From positions 39,722 through 103,721 of the forward strand of contig CAJTOR010000006.1 in NCBI GenBank assembly GCA_910577675.1: DNA of 64,000 nt, read 5' to 3'. The translations under genes were made by a program, and so were the position numbers. Below are positions 25,291-34,663 of this stretch, piece by piece. How positions within the stretch are numbered: the stretch's first letter is position 1; each line of letters begins with the position of its first letter. Below the pieces are notes generated by a model, which saw nothing but the letters and a program-made list of their open reading frames with translations, searched no databases and had not been told where the DNA came from. This DNA comes from an uncultured Lachnospiraceae bacterium. GTDB taxonomy: Bacteria; Bacillota; Clostridia; Lachnospirales; Lachnospiraceae.

Positions 25291-25707
25291 TCAATCCTGA
25301 TCCTTATCCTCCATCCCATCTTCATCCGATGCAGGCTTGCCCACTGCTTCTTTCAACTTCTTTTCATATTCCATCAGAAGTTTCTTTTCATTGCAGAAAG
25401 CTTCCCCGAGCATTTGCATCTGTACCTCGGTACAGTCCGCAAGCTGGGCTTCGATCTCCTCCAGTACCAGGGCGCGCATCTGTCCTTTCTCGCCTATCTG
25501 GTCATATAAAAGCGCGTCCGGACGAACTGCCAGCGCATTTGCGAGGCCAACCAGAATCGGAAGGCTGAATTTCGTTTTTCCATTCTCGATATTGCACATA
25601 TGCGGCACGGAAATATCGATCTCTTCCGCCAGTTCCTCCTGGGACATTTTGCGCTCTTTCCGGTATGCTTTTATTCTTTTTCCAATTGCTAAATAGTCGA
25701 TATCCAT
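25291..25707 (-). CDS. XRE-family transcriptional regulator
   Basis: A 138-residue DNA-binding protein. The N-terminal HTH_3 domain (residues about 8-62) shows IGKRIKAYRKERKMSQEELAEEIDISVPHM followed by IENGKTKFSLP, a full helix-turn-helix. The C-terminal half is helical and charged, with no ligand domain I recognise. GGAGGG precedes the ATG. Its promoter (TTGATT, 16 bases, TAAAAT at 25726-25753) is close to the gene, and a terminator follows directly, so it is monocistronic. Targets unknown. Confidence 0.9.
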   Translation of the reverse strand: MDIDYLAIGKRIKAYRKERKMSQEELAEEIDISVPHMCNIENGKTKFSLPILVGLANALAVRPDALLYDQIGEKGQMRALVLEEIEAQLADCTEVQMQMLGEAFCNEKKLLMEYEKKLKEAVGKPASDEDGMEDKDQD

Positions 25708-25725
25708 AAGATTCCCTCCAATTTA

Positions 25726-25753
25726 ATTTTATTGGATAAGCTCGAAAAATCAA
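25726..25753 (-). promoter_or_regulatory. Promoter of the XRE regulator gene
   Basis: TTGATT, 16 bases, TAAAAT on the minus strand, about 20 bases before the ATG. Confidence 0.55.
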
Positions 25754-25878
25754 ATAAACGGAAACATAATTTTAAAACTTTTTTACTCTACTGTGTGCTA
25801 ATTTTCAATTTTTTTAGAGGCATATCGACAAATAACAGTTTATTTCCATGCGAATTCTTTCCTCACTCCAGGTTTTCC

Positions 25879-25907
25879 TTGAAAAACTCACATAAAACGA
25901 CTATAAT
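25879..25907 (+). promoter_or_regulatory. Promoter of the zinc-ribbon membrane protein gene
   Basis: TTGAAA, 17 bases, TATAAT; about 75 bases before the ATG at 25982. Confidence 0.75.
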
Positions 25908-25981
25908 AAAATGGATGCAATACTGTGGGTTATCCCGCGGAATGCACGGGTATATGAATGACAATCAGAAAGGAGTTACCT

Positions 25982-26890
25982 ATGTGGTGCCCAAAATGTA
26001 AAAATGAATACCGTGCGGGGATTACCGTATGCGCGGACTGTGGAACAAAGCTCTTGGAGTTTCTTGACTGGACACAGGAGGACAGTGAACTGCTGCACGC
26101 TTTTTCCGAGGAAGCGGACGCAAAAAAACTTATTTCCTATCTGGAATATTCGTCCATTCCTTCCCGCTGCGAATGGATGCAGGAGGAAGGCGTTTACGGT
26201 GTCTTTGTCGATAAAAAAAGCTACAAGCAGGCAAGAAAGGCGTTTTCTGCATTTTTCACGGTGGAAACGGCGGAACAATATGAAAAACTTTTGTCCAAAG
26301 AAACAGATCTTTCCCAAAAAAATCACTGCGAACCGGAGGACAGCGCGGATTGCGCCGCCACAAAAGACGATGATGGGGAAGAAGAAAAAGAGGAGATAAT
26401 GGAAGAAATCCGCTCCGCCGTATCTTTTGCAAAACAGGGAAGTTATGTATCAAAAGCGGATAAAAGTGCGGACTATCGCTCCTCCGCAATTACATTCACA
26501 ACTTTTGGCGTGGTGGGGCTGATTGTTATGGGCTTGCACTGGGCGGGCGTTTTCACTTTTTTCACCACCCTCTCCTCCGTTATTATCACTGTTATGTTTG
26601 CGGGCTTTTTATTCGTTGGGATTGACAGTTTTATCCGCGCAAAAAAAGCAAAAGCCGAATCCGTGGAGGAGGAGCGTTTTATCGGGCAGCTAAAAACATG
26701 GCTTGATGATAACCTGACTCTTGGTGCACTTACGGCAGTTGACCAGGCAGACCTGTCAAAAGAAGCAAATTTCTTAAACGAGATGAACGAGATGAAAAAT
26801 ATTATCACAAAACAATTCGGCGAACTGGACCAGGCATTCCTTGAACAGTTCACCGAAGAATATTATAACGAACGTTTTGATAACCTGTAG
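25982..26890 (+). CDS. Zinc-ribbon / DUF2007-like membrane protein
   Basis: A 302-residue protein. It starts with a zinc ribbon MWCPKCKNEYRAGITVCADCG (two CxxC pairs), then a DUF2007-like small domain (about 25-95: LLHAFSEEADAKKLISYLE, YGVFVDKKSYKQARKAF). An acidic linker and two membrane helices (about 175-195 and 198-218) follow, and a helical tail to the end. AAAGGAG lies before the ATG at 25982; an upstream ATG at 25958 lacks a ribosome site. Function unknown; the domain order is seen in Clostridia proteins of unknown role. The gene ends 2 bp from the convergent Ig-like gene. Confidence 0.7.
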   Translation: MWCPKCKNEYRAGITVCADCGTKLLEFLDWTQEDSELLHAFSEEADAKKLISYLEYSSIPSRCEWMQEEGVYGVFVDKKSYKQARKAFSAFFTVETAEQYEKLLSKETDLSQKNHCEPEDSADCAATKDDDGEEEKEEIMEEIRSAVSFAKQGSYVSKADKSADYRSSAITFTTFGVVGLIVMGLHWAGVFTFFTTLSSVIITVMFAGFLFVGIDSFIRAKKAKAESVEEERFIGQLKTWLDDNLTLGALTAVDQADLSKEANFLNEMNEMKNIITKQFGELDQAFLEQFTEEYYNERFDNL

Positions 26891-26891
26891 G

Positions 26892-28139
26892 TTACTTTTT
26901 TTCCTCCAAAGTTAAAAGTTCCTCCACAATATCAAATGCGACATCGGAAATATTTGGATTGAGGATCTCCTGTGCATCGGTCACAGTAACGCTGATATGG
27001 CGGTTCCCCTCATACCAGGTATATACCGTGTTCACAAAATCCATGCGGCTGATTTTAATATCGGCCGCTTCTTTTCCTTTAATAACAATATCCCTTAAAG
27101 TAAGTCGGTATTTAATTTCCAAAATTTCCCTTTTCTTTACAGCAGCCTTTTCTATCTGGAGTTTACTCACCGACGCTTTTTTTGCATTGTAAGCGGTCTT
27201 CCAGTTTTCTTCCAGTTTATCCTTTGTGTAGACCGAGGACATAACCGCTGCCAGCAAACCATAATCCTGCGCCCCGTCCACCTTATCAATAATAACCTGG
27301 ATATTGGAAACTGCACTTTGCCCGTCCTCCTTTTCCACCATGGCAGAAAATGCAGTGCGTTCCTTACCCTTCTCAAAAATATCAAGCTCATAGTCTTTTG
27401 GCAGGTTCACAGTGTAGTCCCCGATCTTATGCGCCGTTTTTTTATAGTTTGTTGTTGTCACCGTAACGCGGATTTCATCCTGCGCCAAAATATAATCCGC
27501 ATACTTTTCACTGTCCTTCTCCCATTTTTTGTACTGTTGGTCGCTCTGGAAGGCACAGGCGCGCACAAGATAAGTGCCGGTACTCTTTGCCAGAAAGTTC
27601 CCCTCAGCATCCACCGAGGCATCTTTCACCGTTTTCCCCTCTAAGGAGAGCACTTCATAGTGGATATAATTATCAATATTTTTATTCGTGCCCGCGACAG
27701 TCTTGCAGGTGTAGGCAAGCGCGTAAGACTTATTTTTATGGAGCGCATTTTTCTCCACATCCTTTACGGAGAGCGTGATGGCTTTGATATTGTCATATAC
27801 CCTCACAGTTGCCTTTTTTACAGTTTCTTTCCCTTCCTTATCCGTCACCGTGCAAACAAGTGTGGTCTTCCCCGGGGAAAGTGCCGAAATCTTACCCTTT
27901 TCATCCACGGCAGCAACAGAAGCATCTTTTATGGAAAATTCCACTTTACTGCCCTTTCCCGTCCCCGATACTTCCATGGAATAAGTATCCTTCCCCTCCT
28001 GCCCCATCAGAAGGATTACATATGTTTTTGACAGTTCAGCCGCAGCCTGCACCTTCCTGCAAGGTGCAAGCACAGCCAGAAAAACAATGCAAAAAACAAG
28101 TCCCCAAATTTTTCTCCTGTTTTCTTTTCCGGTTCCCAT
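26892..28139 (-). CDS. Secreted Ig-like (Big_2) domain protein
   Basis: An exported protein of 415 residues. The N-terminus MGTGKENRRKIWGLVFCIVFLAVLAPCRKVQA is a signal peptide or anchor. Residues about 40-110 form a Big_2 bacterial Ig-like domain (VEFSIKDASVAAVDEKGKIS, GKTTLVCTVTDKEG). A second beta-rich segment and a C-terminal domain (about 235-410) of unknown type follow. The ATG at 28139 is used because the signal peptide starts there. It lies 22 bp after the SNF2 gene stop and may share its transcript. Confidence 0.7.
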   Translation of the reverse strand: MGTGKENRRKIWGLVFCIVFLAVLAPCRKVQAAAELSKTYVILLMGQEGKDTYSMEVSGTGKGSKVEFSIKDASVAAVDEKGKISALSPGKTTLVCTVTDKEGKETVKKATVRVYDNIKAITLSVKDVEKNALHKNKSYALAYTCKTVAGTNKNIDNYIHYEVLSLEGKTVKDASVDAEGNFLAKSTGTYLVRACAFQSDQQYKKWEKDSEKYADYILAQDEIRVTVTTTNYKKTAHKIGDYTVNLPKDYELDIFEKGKERTAFSAMVEKEDGQSAVSNIQVIIDKVDGAQDYGLLAAVMSSVYTKDKLEENWKTAYNAKKASVSKLQIEKAAVKKREILEIKYRLTLRDIVIKGKEAADIKISRMDFVNTVYTWYEGNRHISVTVTDAQEILNPNISDVAFDIVEELLTLEEKK

Positions 28140-28161
28140 TGCTTTTCCATCCTTTCTAAAA

Positions 28162-31100
28162 TTATAAACTAAAAATCTCATTTAATTCTTCCCTTGTCAG
28201 CTTATTGACAAAGACCTCCTTCGATTTGATAACCGAATCGGAAAGATTCTTTTTCTTTTCCTGCAACTTAAAAATTTTTTCCTCGATTGTCCCCTTGGTT
28301 AAAAGTTTCATTACATGGACTGTGTTTTTCTGTCCGATACGGTAGGCGCGGTCAGTTGCCTGGTCTTCCACTGCCGGGTTCCACCACGGATCATAGTGGA
28401 TCACGGTATCCGCCCCGGTTAAGTTAAGACCTGTGCCGCCGGCTTTTAACGAGATCAGGAAGATGGATTTCTCCCCCCCGTTATAACGCTTCACATAATC
28501 CAGGCGCATCGCCGCAGAAGTGGAACCGTCCAGATAAAAATACTCCATTTTCCTCTTAATCAGCTCGTCCTGTATAATTTTAAGCATCGATGTAAACTGC
28601 GAAAAAATCAGGACCCGGTGCCCGTTTGCCAAAGCGTCGTCAAGTATCTCAAGCAGCAGTTCAAGCTTCCCGCTCCCGCCGGAATAATTGCCAAGGAAAG
28701 TGGATGGATGGCAGCATATCTGGCGCAGCCTTGTCAGTGCGGCAAGAATCTGCAAATTGAGATGATCCATGCCTCTCTGCGCAATTTCCGAGTTAAGTTC
28801 ACTCCGTATACTCGCCATATAGGACAGATAAATCTTCTTTTGTTCCTCCGTCATCTCGGTTACAATCTTCTCCTCAATTTTTTCCGGCAGTTCGTGCAGG
28901 ACATCCTTCTTCATCCTGCGCAGGATAAACGGGCGGACACGGCTGTTTAAGTGTGCAAGTGCCACCTTGTCATCATTCATGATTTTCTTCTCAAACCGCT
29001 GGACAAACTTGGCGTGGCTCATCAGATAGCCCGGCATCAAAAAATCAAAGATCGACCAGAGTTCCGACAGCGAATTCTCCACCGGTGTACCGGTCAGGGC
29101 AAAGCGATGGCTGGCTTTTAAGAGCTTTACGGACTGTGCACTCTGTGAGGTCGCATTCTTAATAAACTGTGCCTCATCAATAAAGATCGTATCAAACTGG
29201 ATTTTCTGGTAAAATGCGACATCCCTGCGCAAAAGCGGGTAGGAGGTGATAACAACATCCCAGTGGCACTTGCCCGAAATTATAACCTGGCGGTCGGCGG
29301 GAGCACCGTTGCACACCGCCACTCTCACCTTCGCTGAAAATTTCTCAAACTCATCCTGCCAATTGTAAACCAGGGAGGACGGACAGATTACCATATATTT
29401 CCCGCCTCTGGAGCGAAGCTGCGATGTGATATAGGAAATAGCCTGCAATGTTTTACCAAGACCCATATCATCCGCCAAAATCCCGCCAAGACCATCCTGG
29501 GCAAGCGCTTTCATCCATTCAAAACCTGTTACCTGGTACGGTCTAAGCTGCGCTGTAATCTCCTGCGGAAGCCTGAACTCCCTTCTTTCCTGATTCAGAA
29601 TCCGCTTGACAAGCAGTTCGAAATTATCGTTTTTTTCGACCACAAAGTCCGCCCCCCGCAGCACATCCTCCAGAAAAAATGCACTGCTTGTATCAAGCCT
29701 AAGTGGTTGTCCATTCAGTTGTTTTGTGGTAACATTAAGGTTTTCTAGTATATCGGACAGGTTTCTTATATCCTCCCCATCAAGGCTTAAAAAGCTCCCG
29801 TCTTTTAAGCGGTAATATTTCTTTTTTAGCTGGAACGACCGGAATATACTGTGCAGTTCCTCCTGGGAAATCCCCTCGTGGGAAAGATCCATCTCAAGCA
29901 GATCAATATCCTTGCTGACCCGCAGCCCGATATGGAATTTCCCGCTGCTTCTTATCGTAAGTTTCTTAAAGTCGTTGGAATAAAATAGGCTGCACCGCTC
30001 GGACAATACCCCGAGATCTCCCTGCAAAAAAGAAAATATCCCCCCCTCATCCTTGAGGATATAGAAACTTGAGTGCGGCTCAAACCCCATGCCCTCCAAC
30101 AGTCGCATGATTTCTTTTTCCTTCTCCGGCTGCCGCACAATTATATAGCCCGGCACATGTGGTTCCTCGAAGCAGTTAAACTCATACTCCCCATAACCAA
30201 ATCGCAGCTCCGCCTTGATGGCATCATTATAGATATCAAAGTATATGCCCGGTTCGAGATCATAATGCAGATAGCGCCCCTTTAATTCGTCCGGCACCTC
30301 AATCATAATTGTAGAATGCAGTTTTGGCAGAACTTCCTCGAGGAAACGCTGTTTGTTTTCCCCCCGGAAAATAAGTGCATTTTTTTCCCTGCCGAGATTG
30401 TTATAAAAAGGGACATAATTGCGTAAGAACCTGCGGTCCGGCTCATAGAGTACGCCGCGGTAAAACAAGATCTCGCCGCTCTCAGTCAGTGGGATAATCG
30501 GCTCCTTAATCTCGTAATCAAGTGAAATCGCATCTTCCGACACGTCCAGATCATACTTGATCTCCGGGTTTCCCCGCACAAAACTGGTATTCTCGTAAAT
30601 CTGTCCATAAAGTTCAAGATTAAAGCGGTTGCCCTCAAGCACATGTAAAAGCTGGAGGAGCATCCGTTTCGAGAGCGAGAGCTGCTGTTTAAAAAAGAGT
30701 TTTGAGGCATTTGGATGATCCGTAATATTTTGTATCTCGGCAACGTTGAGCAAAAAATCGAGCAGCCGCACCGAATCCCGGTCAAACTCACTCTCCGTCG
30801 CTATATATTGAAATTCCTTGCCGAGGGCTATATTCTCCCCCTCCGCGTAATCCATAAGGAATTTTTTTAACAGTTGGACTTTGTAATACCGCCCTCCCCC
30901 CGCCATAAGTGACATAAACGCCTTTCCATCCGCCCCCCGCATCATGGAGCGCAGTGTGATGGTCGGGTAAATATGAAAAATATTCCTGGTAAACTGTACT
31001 TCGGATTGATTAGCAAAGTACTCAAGTATCTGGTAAACCCTCTGTTCGTCCGGGTTCTGCGGTGCTTCCATCGTGGATTTTTCCTGGTATTTCAGCAGGA

Positions 31101-31368
31101 ACATAAGCGCCGCCACCACATGTTTGCACGCCCCCTTTTCCCTGACATGGGACGGACAATTACAGCTATGCTCAAAAGAGCCATCCTCATTTTCCGTAAC
31201 CGTGACATTGTAGCTGTAATTTCCCCTCACAGTCATCCGGTACTGGTGGCTTGTCTTTGAATATGCCACGTTTGAAACCCGTCCGGACTTATAATATTGC
31301 AGCCCACGGGAATAAACGGTATCATCGGTCGCCAGATTCCGGATACCGGTACGGGATAGTACTAACAT
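28162..31368 (-). CDS. SNF2-family helicase with SWIM zinc finger
   Basis: A 1068-residue DNA-dependent ATPase. The N-terminus carries a SWIM zinc finger (CNCPSHVREKGACKHVVAAL near residues 67-87). A SNF2-associated middle region follows, then the ATPase: motif I LADDMGLGKTLQAI near residue 630, Walker B FIDEAQFIKN near 740, and the C-terminal lobe with LISLKAGGTGLNLTGADTVIHYDPWWNP and QATDRAYRIGQ near 1000. These proteins are common in Firmicutes; the cellular role is not settled. AGGAGGT precedes the ATG. Confidence 0.92.
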   Translation of the reverse strand: MLVLSRTGIRNLATDDTVYSRGLQYYKSGRVSNVAYSKTSHQYRMTVRGNYSYNVTVTENEDGSFEHSCNCPSHVREKGACKHVVAALMFLLKYQEKSTMEAPQNPDEQRVYQILEYFANQSEVQFTRNIFHIYPTITLRSMMRGADGKAFMSLMAGGGRYYKVQLLKKFLMDYAEGENIALGKEFQYIATESEFDRDSVRLLDFLLNVAEIQNITDHPNASKLFFKQQLSLSKRMLLQLLHVLEGNRFNLELYGQIYENTSFVRGNPEIKYDLDVSEDAISLDYEIKEPIIPLTESGEILFYRGVLYEPDRRFLRNYVPFYNNLGREKNALIFRGENKQRFLEEVLPKLHSTIMIEVPDELKGRYLHYDLEPGIYFDIYNDAIKAELRFGYGEYEFNCFEEPHVPGYIIVRQPEKEKEIMRLLEGMGFEPHSSFYILKDEGGIFSFLQGDLGVLSERCSLFYSNDFKKLTIRSSGKFHIGLRVSKDIDLLEMDLSHEGISQEELHSIFRSFQLKKKYYRLKDGSFLSLDGEDIRNLSDILENLNVTTKQLNGQPLRLDTSSAFFLEDVLRGADFVVEKNDNFELLVKRILNQERREFRLPQEITAQLRPYQVTGFEWMKALAQDGLGGILADDMGLGKTLQAISYITSQLRSRGGKYMVICPSSLVYNWQDEFEKFSAKVRVAVCNGAPADRQVIISGKCHWDVVITSYPLLRRDVAFYQKIQFDTIFIDEAQFIKNATSQSAQSVKLLKASHRFALTGTPVENSLSELWSIFDFLMPGYLMSHAKFVQRFEKKIMNDDKVALAHLNSRVRPFILRRMKKDVLHELPEKIEEKIVTEMTEEQKKIYLSYMASIRSELNSEIAQRGMDHLNLQILAALTRLRQICCHPSTFLGNYSGGSGKLELLLEILDDALANGHRVLIFSQFTSMLKIIQDELIKRKMEYFYLDGSTSAAMRLDYVKRYNGGEKSIFLISLKAGGTGLNLTGADTVIHYDPWWNPAVEDQATDRAYRIGQKNTVHVMKLLTKGTIEEKIFKLQEKKKNLSDSVIKSKEVFVNKLTREELNEIFSL

Positions 31369-31407
31369 GCTTTCAAGACCTCCTTTATAACCTTATTCTT
31401 ACATTGT

Positions 31408-31436
31408 ACCATATATTAAATGATTTGTGTATCCAA
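31408..31436 (-). promoter_or_regulatory. Promoter of the SNF2 helicase gene
   Basis: TTGGAT, 17 bases, TATGGT on the minus strand, about 40 bases before the ATG. A TACAAT overlaps downstream and could serve as an alternative -10. Confidence 0.5.
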
Positions 31437-31521
31437 TTTTTAGATTTTTTGTAATTTTTTTGCATACAGTATAATATGACCTTTTTCGCTTCCGCTGTTT
31501 CCCCAAAAACCGGATAAAAAA

Positions 31522-31547
31522 AGATGCAGTCCCTTAGGGCTACATCT
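31522..31547 (-). terminator. Terminator after dacF-like gene
   Basis: AGATG and CATCT close a stem that continues through GTCC/GGGC with one mismatch and a 4-base loop. On the minus strand it is followed by seven T residues. Confidence 0.85.
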
Positions 31548-31554
31548 CTTCTTA

Positions 31555-32901
31555 TTATTGCACGCCGCTGTTCCATTTTGTTATAACATACCGCAGGCAG
31601 TACCAGAAATCAATTTCCGGCACCTCCTCCACGGTGCGGATAAAGCAGGAAGCGTATTCCACGCTGTCTATATAATATGTAACGGAGCCGACCACCTCGC
31701 CTTTTGCCACCGGCGCGTCTAACTGCTCTAGATATGAAACTTCTATGGAAGGCTGTTCCCAGTCAGCGAGCAAAAGCGGTGCAGGGATTTCTCCCTTAGG
31801 CTGCGCCGCAACAAAGTCGGCAGTCCCCCCCGTAACCGGGATTGTAATCCGCTCTTTTTCTATATCAAACTCCCCGCTTGCCGTCTCCTTCCCATTAACT
31901 AAAAGAACCGCCCGCTCCTTGAAAGGAACGCGCCTGAAATGCTCTAACCCGTACTCCATCAACTTCTTCGTATCGCTCCATTTATAATTTTTGTTCGGCG
32001 GCCACCCGCAGGCAAGCATGGTGGCAATCAGGGTATGCTCCCCCCTCTTTAGCGCCCCGACAAAACAATATCCCGCCTTCCCGGTAAACCCCGTTTTTAT
32101 ACCGATTGCCCCGTCCATCATATAGAGGAAACGGTTTTTGTTTGTAACGGAAAAGGAGCGGTTGGTAGTCAGCTCATTAAACTGATAGCTTGTCGTATTG
32201 GTAATTTTGATAAATTCCGGGTTCCTGATGGCGTAGGAAGCAATTTTCGATAATTCTATTGCTGTTGTGTGATGATTTTCCGCATCCAGCCCGTTCGGCG
32301 TTTCAAAACAGGTATCCGAAAGCCCAAGCGCTGCCGCCTTGGCATTCATCAAAGCGCAGAACCCCTCAACACTGCCTCCCACATGCTCGGCGAGCGCCAC
32401 GGCAACATCATTATGACTCTCAAGCATCAGGGAGTAAACTAAATCGCCCAGCCGGTACTGCTCCCCGGAACGTATATTAAGCTGGACATCCGGCTGTGCC
32501 GCCGCATTTTTGGAAACGGTCACGATCTCATCCATCGATGCGTGCTCCAATATAACAATCAGCGTCATAATCTTCGTGGTGCTCGCCATCGGCAGCGGCT
32601 CGCTGCCATGCCGTTCAAAAAGCACGCGGTCATTATCTGCATCAATCAGGCAGGAGGCGTAGGAGTACAGCCCCTGCAGCTCTACTTTTTCTGCCCGACC
32701 ATCCTGCCCTAAACCAGGGTTGTCAGCATCATCCCCCGGCGCAGCCGCAAGGAACTTCCCCCCGCTTTTAATCATCAGCTTTCCAATCCAAAAATCTTCC
32801 TCCCCCTTTGCGTGGACAATGCGGGGATTTTCAAATATAAGTGGGCAGAGCACGCAAAAAAGGCACAGACGAAGCAGTTTCTTTTTTCGCAACAGTTCCA
32901 T
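31555..32901 (-). CDS. dacF: D-alanyl-D-alanine carboxypeptidase (DacF-like)
   Basis: An exported penicillin-binding protein 5-type enzyme that trims the last D-Ala of peptidoglycan peptides. It has an N-terminal signal (RKKKLLRLCLFCVLCPLIF), then the active site MASTTKIM (Ser-x-x-Lys) near residue 108, SHND (Ser-x-Asn) near 167 and KTGFTGKAG near 275. The C-terminal PBP5_C-like domain (about 320-410) and a terminal hydrophobic/amphipathic segment follow. The 448-residue length fits. A SigG/SigF-like promoter upstream and a second carboxypeptidase 4 kb away suggest a sporulation role; the dacF symbol is an inference. Confidence 0.8.
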   Translation of the reverse strand: MELLRKKKLLRLCLFCVLCPLIFENPRIVHAKGEEDFWIGKLMIKSGGKFLAAAPGDDADNPGLGQDGRAEKVELQGLYSYASCLIDADNDRVLFERHGSEPLPMASTTKIMTLIVILEHASMDEIVTVSKNAAAQPDVQLNIRSGEQYRLGDLVYSLMLESHNDVAVALAEHVGGSVEGFCALMNAKAAALGLSDTCFETPNGLDAENHHTTAIELSKIASYAIRNPEFIKITNTTSYQFNELTTNRSFSVTNKNRFLYMMDGAIGIKTGFTGKAGYCFVGALKRGEHTLIATMLACGWPPNKNYKWSDTKKLMEYGLEHFRRVPFKERAVLLVNGKETASGEFDIEKERITIPVTGGTADFVAAQPKGEIPAPLLLADWEQPSIEVSYLEQLDAPVAKGEVVGSVTYYIDSVEYASCFIRTVEEVPEIDFWYCLRYVITKWNSGVQ

Positions 32902-32934
32902 ATTCCCTCACTTTATCGTTTTGCCATCAATCCA

Positions 32935-32962
32935 GAATATGAACGGAACGCTTTGTCTATGC
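32935..32962 (-). promoter_or_regulatory. Possible forespore (SigG/SigF-like) promoter of dacF-like gene
   Basis: On the minus strand GCATA, 16 bases, CATATTC, resembling the forespore pattern GHATR...CATnnTA with one mismatch. Forespore expression of dacF is known in Bacillus. The match is short, so confidence is limited. Confidence 0.4.
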
Positions 32963-33027
32963 CTTTATTTTATTGTTTTTAAATTTTTTCTATACCGCCG
33001 ATATTGGGCAATGCCCTTCCCACATAC

Positions 33028-33699
33028 TCATATTTCCTCCCTGTTTTCCACCGGGCGGGCAATGTAGACGGTCAAATTCCCGTTGCGGCAGCGCACCGCG
33101 TCAATAAATTCTTTCTGGTTTGTCCCCGGGATAAATTCCGCTAAGTAGGTCAGTTCAAACATACTGCCCATATTGGTGGTCTTTACCCTCTCAAGCGACA
33201 CGTTTTTTAAATACCTCGCAAATAAATCGTCGAACACACCGGTAAAATCAAGGCTCTCCGGGATGGTGATTTTGATCTCCCTCGCATCCTGCCGCCCCTC
33301 CCCGAATTTCGAATGGTCGAGCACAAAAAGCAGAAGGCAAAATACTACAGTCACAAACAATGCAAACGTGAGATATCCCATCGCGTTGGTAAGCCCGATT
33401 GCCATCGCGAGGAAAATTGTGCTGATCTCCTTGGCATTTGCTGGCTGGGAACGAAAGCGCACCAGGCTGAACGCACCCGCTATCGCAACGCCAGTACCGA
33501 CGCTGCCGTTAACCATCATAATCACGATCTGGACTACCGCTGGCAAAATTACAAGGGTGATTGCAAAACTCTTTGTATATTTACCTTTTGACATGTAGGT
33601 TACCGCAACCAAAAGCCCGAACACAACAGAACACAGTGTCAAAATCACTACATTAAAGATTGTCATCCCGTCCGCAGCATTAATTATACTGGTAAACAT
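33028..33699 (-). CDS. DUF4956 membrane protein
   Basis: A 223-residue protein with four or five membrane helices in the first 115 residues, including SLVRFRSQPANAKEISTIFLAMA, the conserved core of DUF4956. A soluble C-terminal domain (about 125-223) follows. The family co-occurs with VTC-domain polyphosphate polymerases, and that gene lies 15 bp upstream. AGGAGGGG precedes the ATG. The two probably act together at the membrane; biochemical role is not known. Confidence 0.82.
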   Translation of the reverse strand: MFTSIINAADGMTIFNVVILTLCSVVFGLLVAVTYMSKGKYTKSFAITLVILPAVVQIVIMMVNGSVGTGVAIAGAFSLVRFRSQPANAKEISTIFLAMAIGLTNAMGYLTFALFVTVVFCLLLFVLDHSKFGEGRQDAREIKITIPESLDFTGVFDDLFARYLKNVSLERVKTTNMGSMFELTYLAEFIPGTNQKEFIDAVRCRNGNLTVYIARPVENREEI

Positions 33700-33714
33700 T
33701 GTTAACCCCTCCTT

Positions 33715-34497
33715 TTACAAAAAACTCTTCCCTATACATCCGCTTAAATCCGCCCCCGCAATCCTCCCGGCATGGCAGTCTGCAAATTCTTTCCTGTATA
33801 TAGTTCCGTATTTTGAAAAGGACACCGGATAAACATCAAGCTCCCCCAGCATCTTGACCAGCCACATCGGATAAGCTCCCGCCGCCTTAATTTCAAGCAA
33901 CCGGTACTCCTTTTTAAACAACTCCTCTGCCTCATCCCCAAACATCAGACTAAGATGCTCCCTCCTGCTGCGGATATGGGCATCAAAGGTCATTCGGAAC
34001 TCTTTATCCTCCTTACCGTACCATGCCATCCTGTCATAAGCAATATAAATCCTCGGCTTTGTCCGGTAAAAAGAGATAAAATAGTCAATCTCGCGCAAAA
34101 TCTGCGCCTCAACCCAACGGTTTGTATTTTGCTTCTCCTTTAAATCAGGCTGCACCCCGGAATAAAGATATGCCTCCGCGTCCGCAAGGCGCAAGGCAAC
34201 CCTTCGCTTATAGACAACATCCTTATATTTTTTCTTTAGTTCAAGATAGACCACATCATCCATCCCCGGGACACCATAGCTGCGCAGACGCATTTTTTCC
34301 TTGTACACAGGTTTTTCATTTGACCTGCGCACAAGCTCGTCATCAGCCGTGTCAAAATAGATATTGCATATTTTTGACAGCCCGTACTTATCAATTGCCA
34401 TATAGGGCTCAATCGCGGTAATAAAGCTTTCATACTGCTCTTTTGTCAGCATGTATTTCTTCTCAATCCGCTGAAATATGTAAGCATTCCCCGACAT
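33715..34497 (-). CDS. VTC-domain polyphosphate polymerase-like protein
   Basis: A cytoplasmic protein of 260 residues with the VTC4-like tunnel fold. The N-terminus FQRIEKKYMLTKEQY and basic strands (KEKMRLRSYG, VYLELKKKYKDVVYKRRVAL) line a polyanion tunnel; YFDTAD and the late LLEIKAAGAYPMWLVKML contain the catalytic-type acidic residues. In eukaryotes the domain makes polyphosphate from ATP. It precedes the DUF4956 gene. A CotH-type kinase, often the third member of such clusters, is not present in this window. Confidence 0.82.
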   Translation of the reverse strand: MSGNAYIFQRIEKKYMLTKEQYESFITAIEPYMAIDKYGLSKICNIYFDTADDELVRRSNEKPVYKEKMRLRSYGVPGMDDVVYLELKKKYKDVVYKRRVALRLADAEAYLYSGVQPDLKEKQNTNRWVEAQILREIDYFISFYRTKPRIYIAYDRMAWYGKEDKEFRMTFDAHIRSRREHLSLMFGDEAEELFKKEYRLLEIKAAGAYPMWLVKMLGELDVYPVSFSKYGTIYRKEFADCHAGRIAGADLSGCIGKSFL

Positions 34498-34663
34498 TTA
34501 TTTTCCCCGCTTCCGCGCTCCTAAAACTTTCGGAACCCTTTTTATAGACCTAATATACCGCAGGGTTGTGTATAAACTGTGTAGGGAAATTGTAATCTCT
34601 GTGTAAGTTAGTAGACTCTAACTCCGGCTTGTCCACCAGTTTTAGTCCCAAATCCTAAAATCC

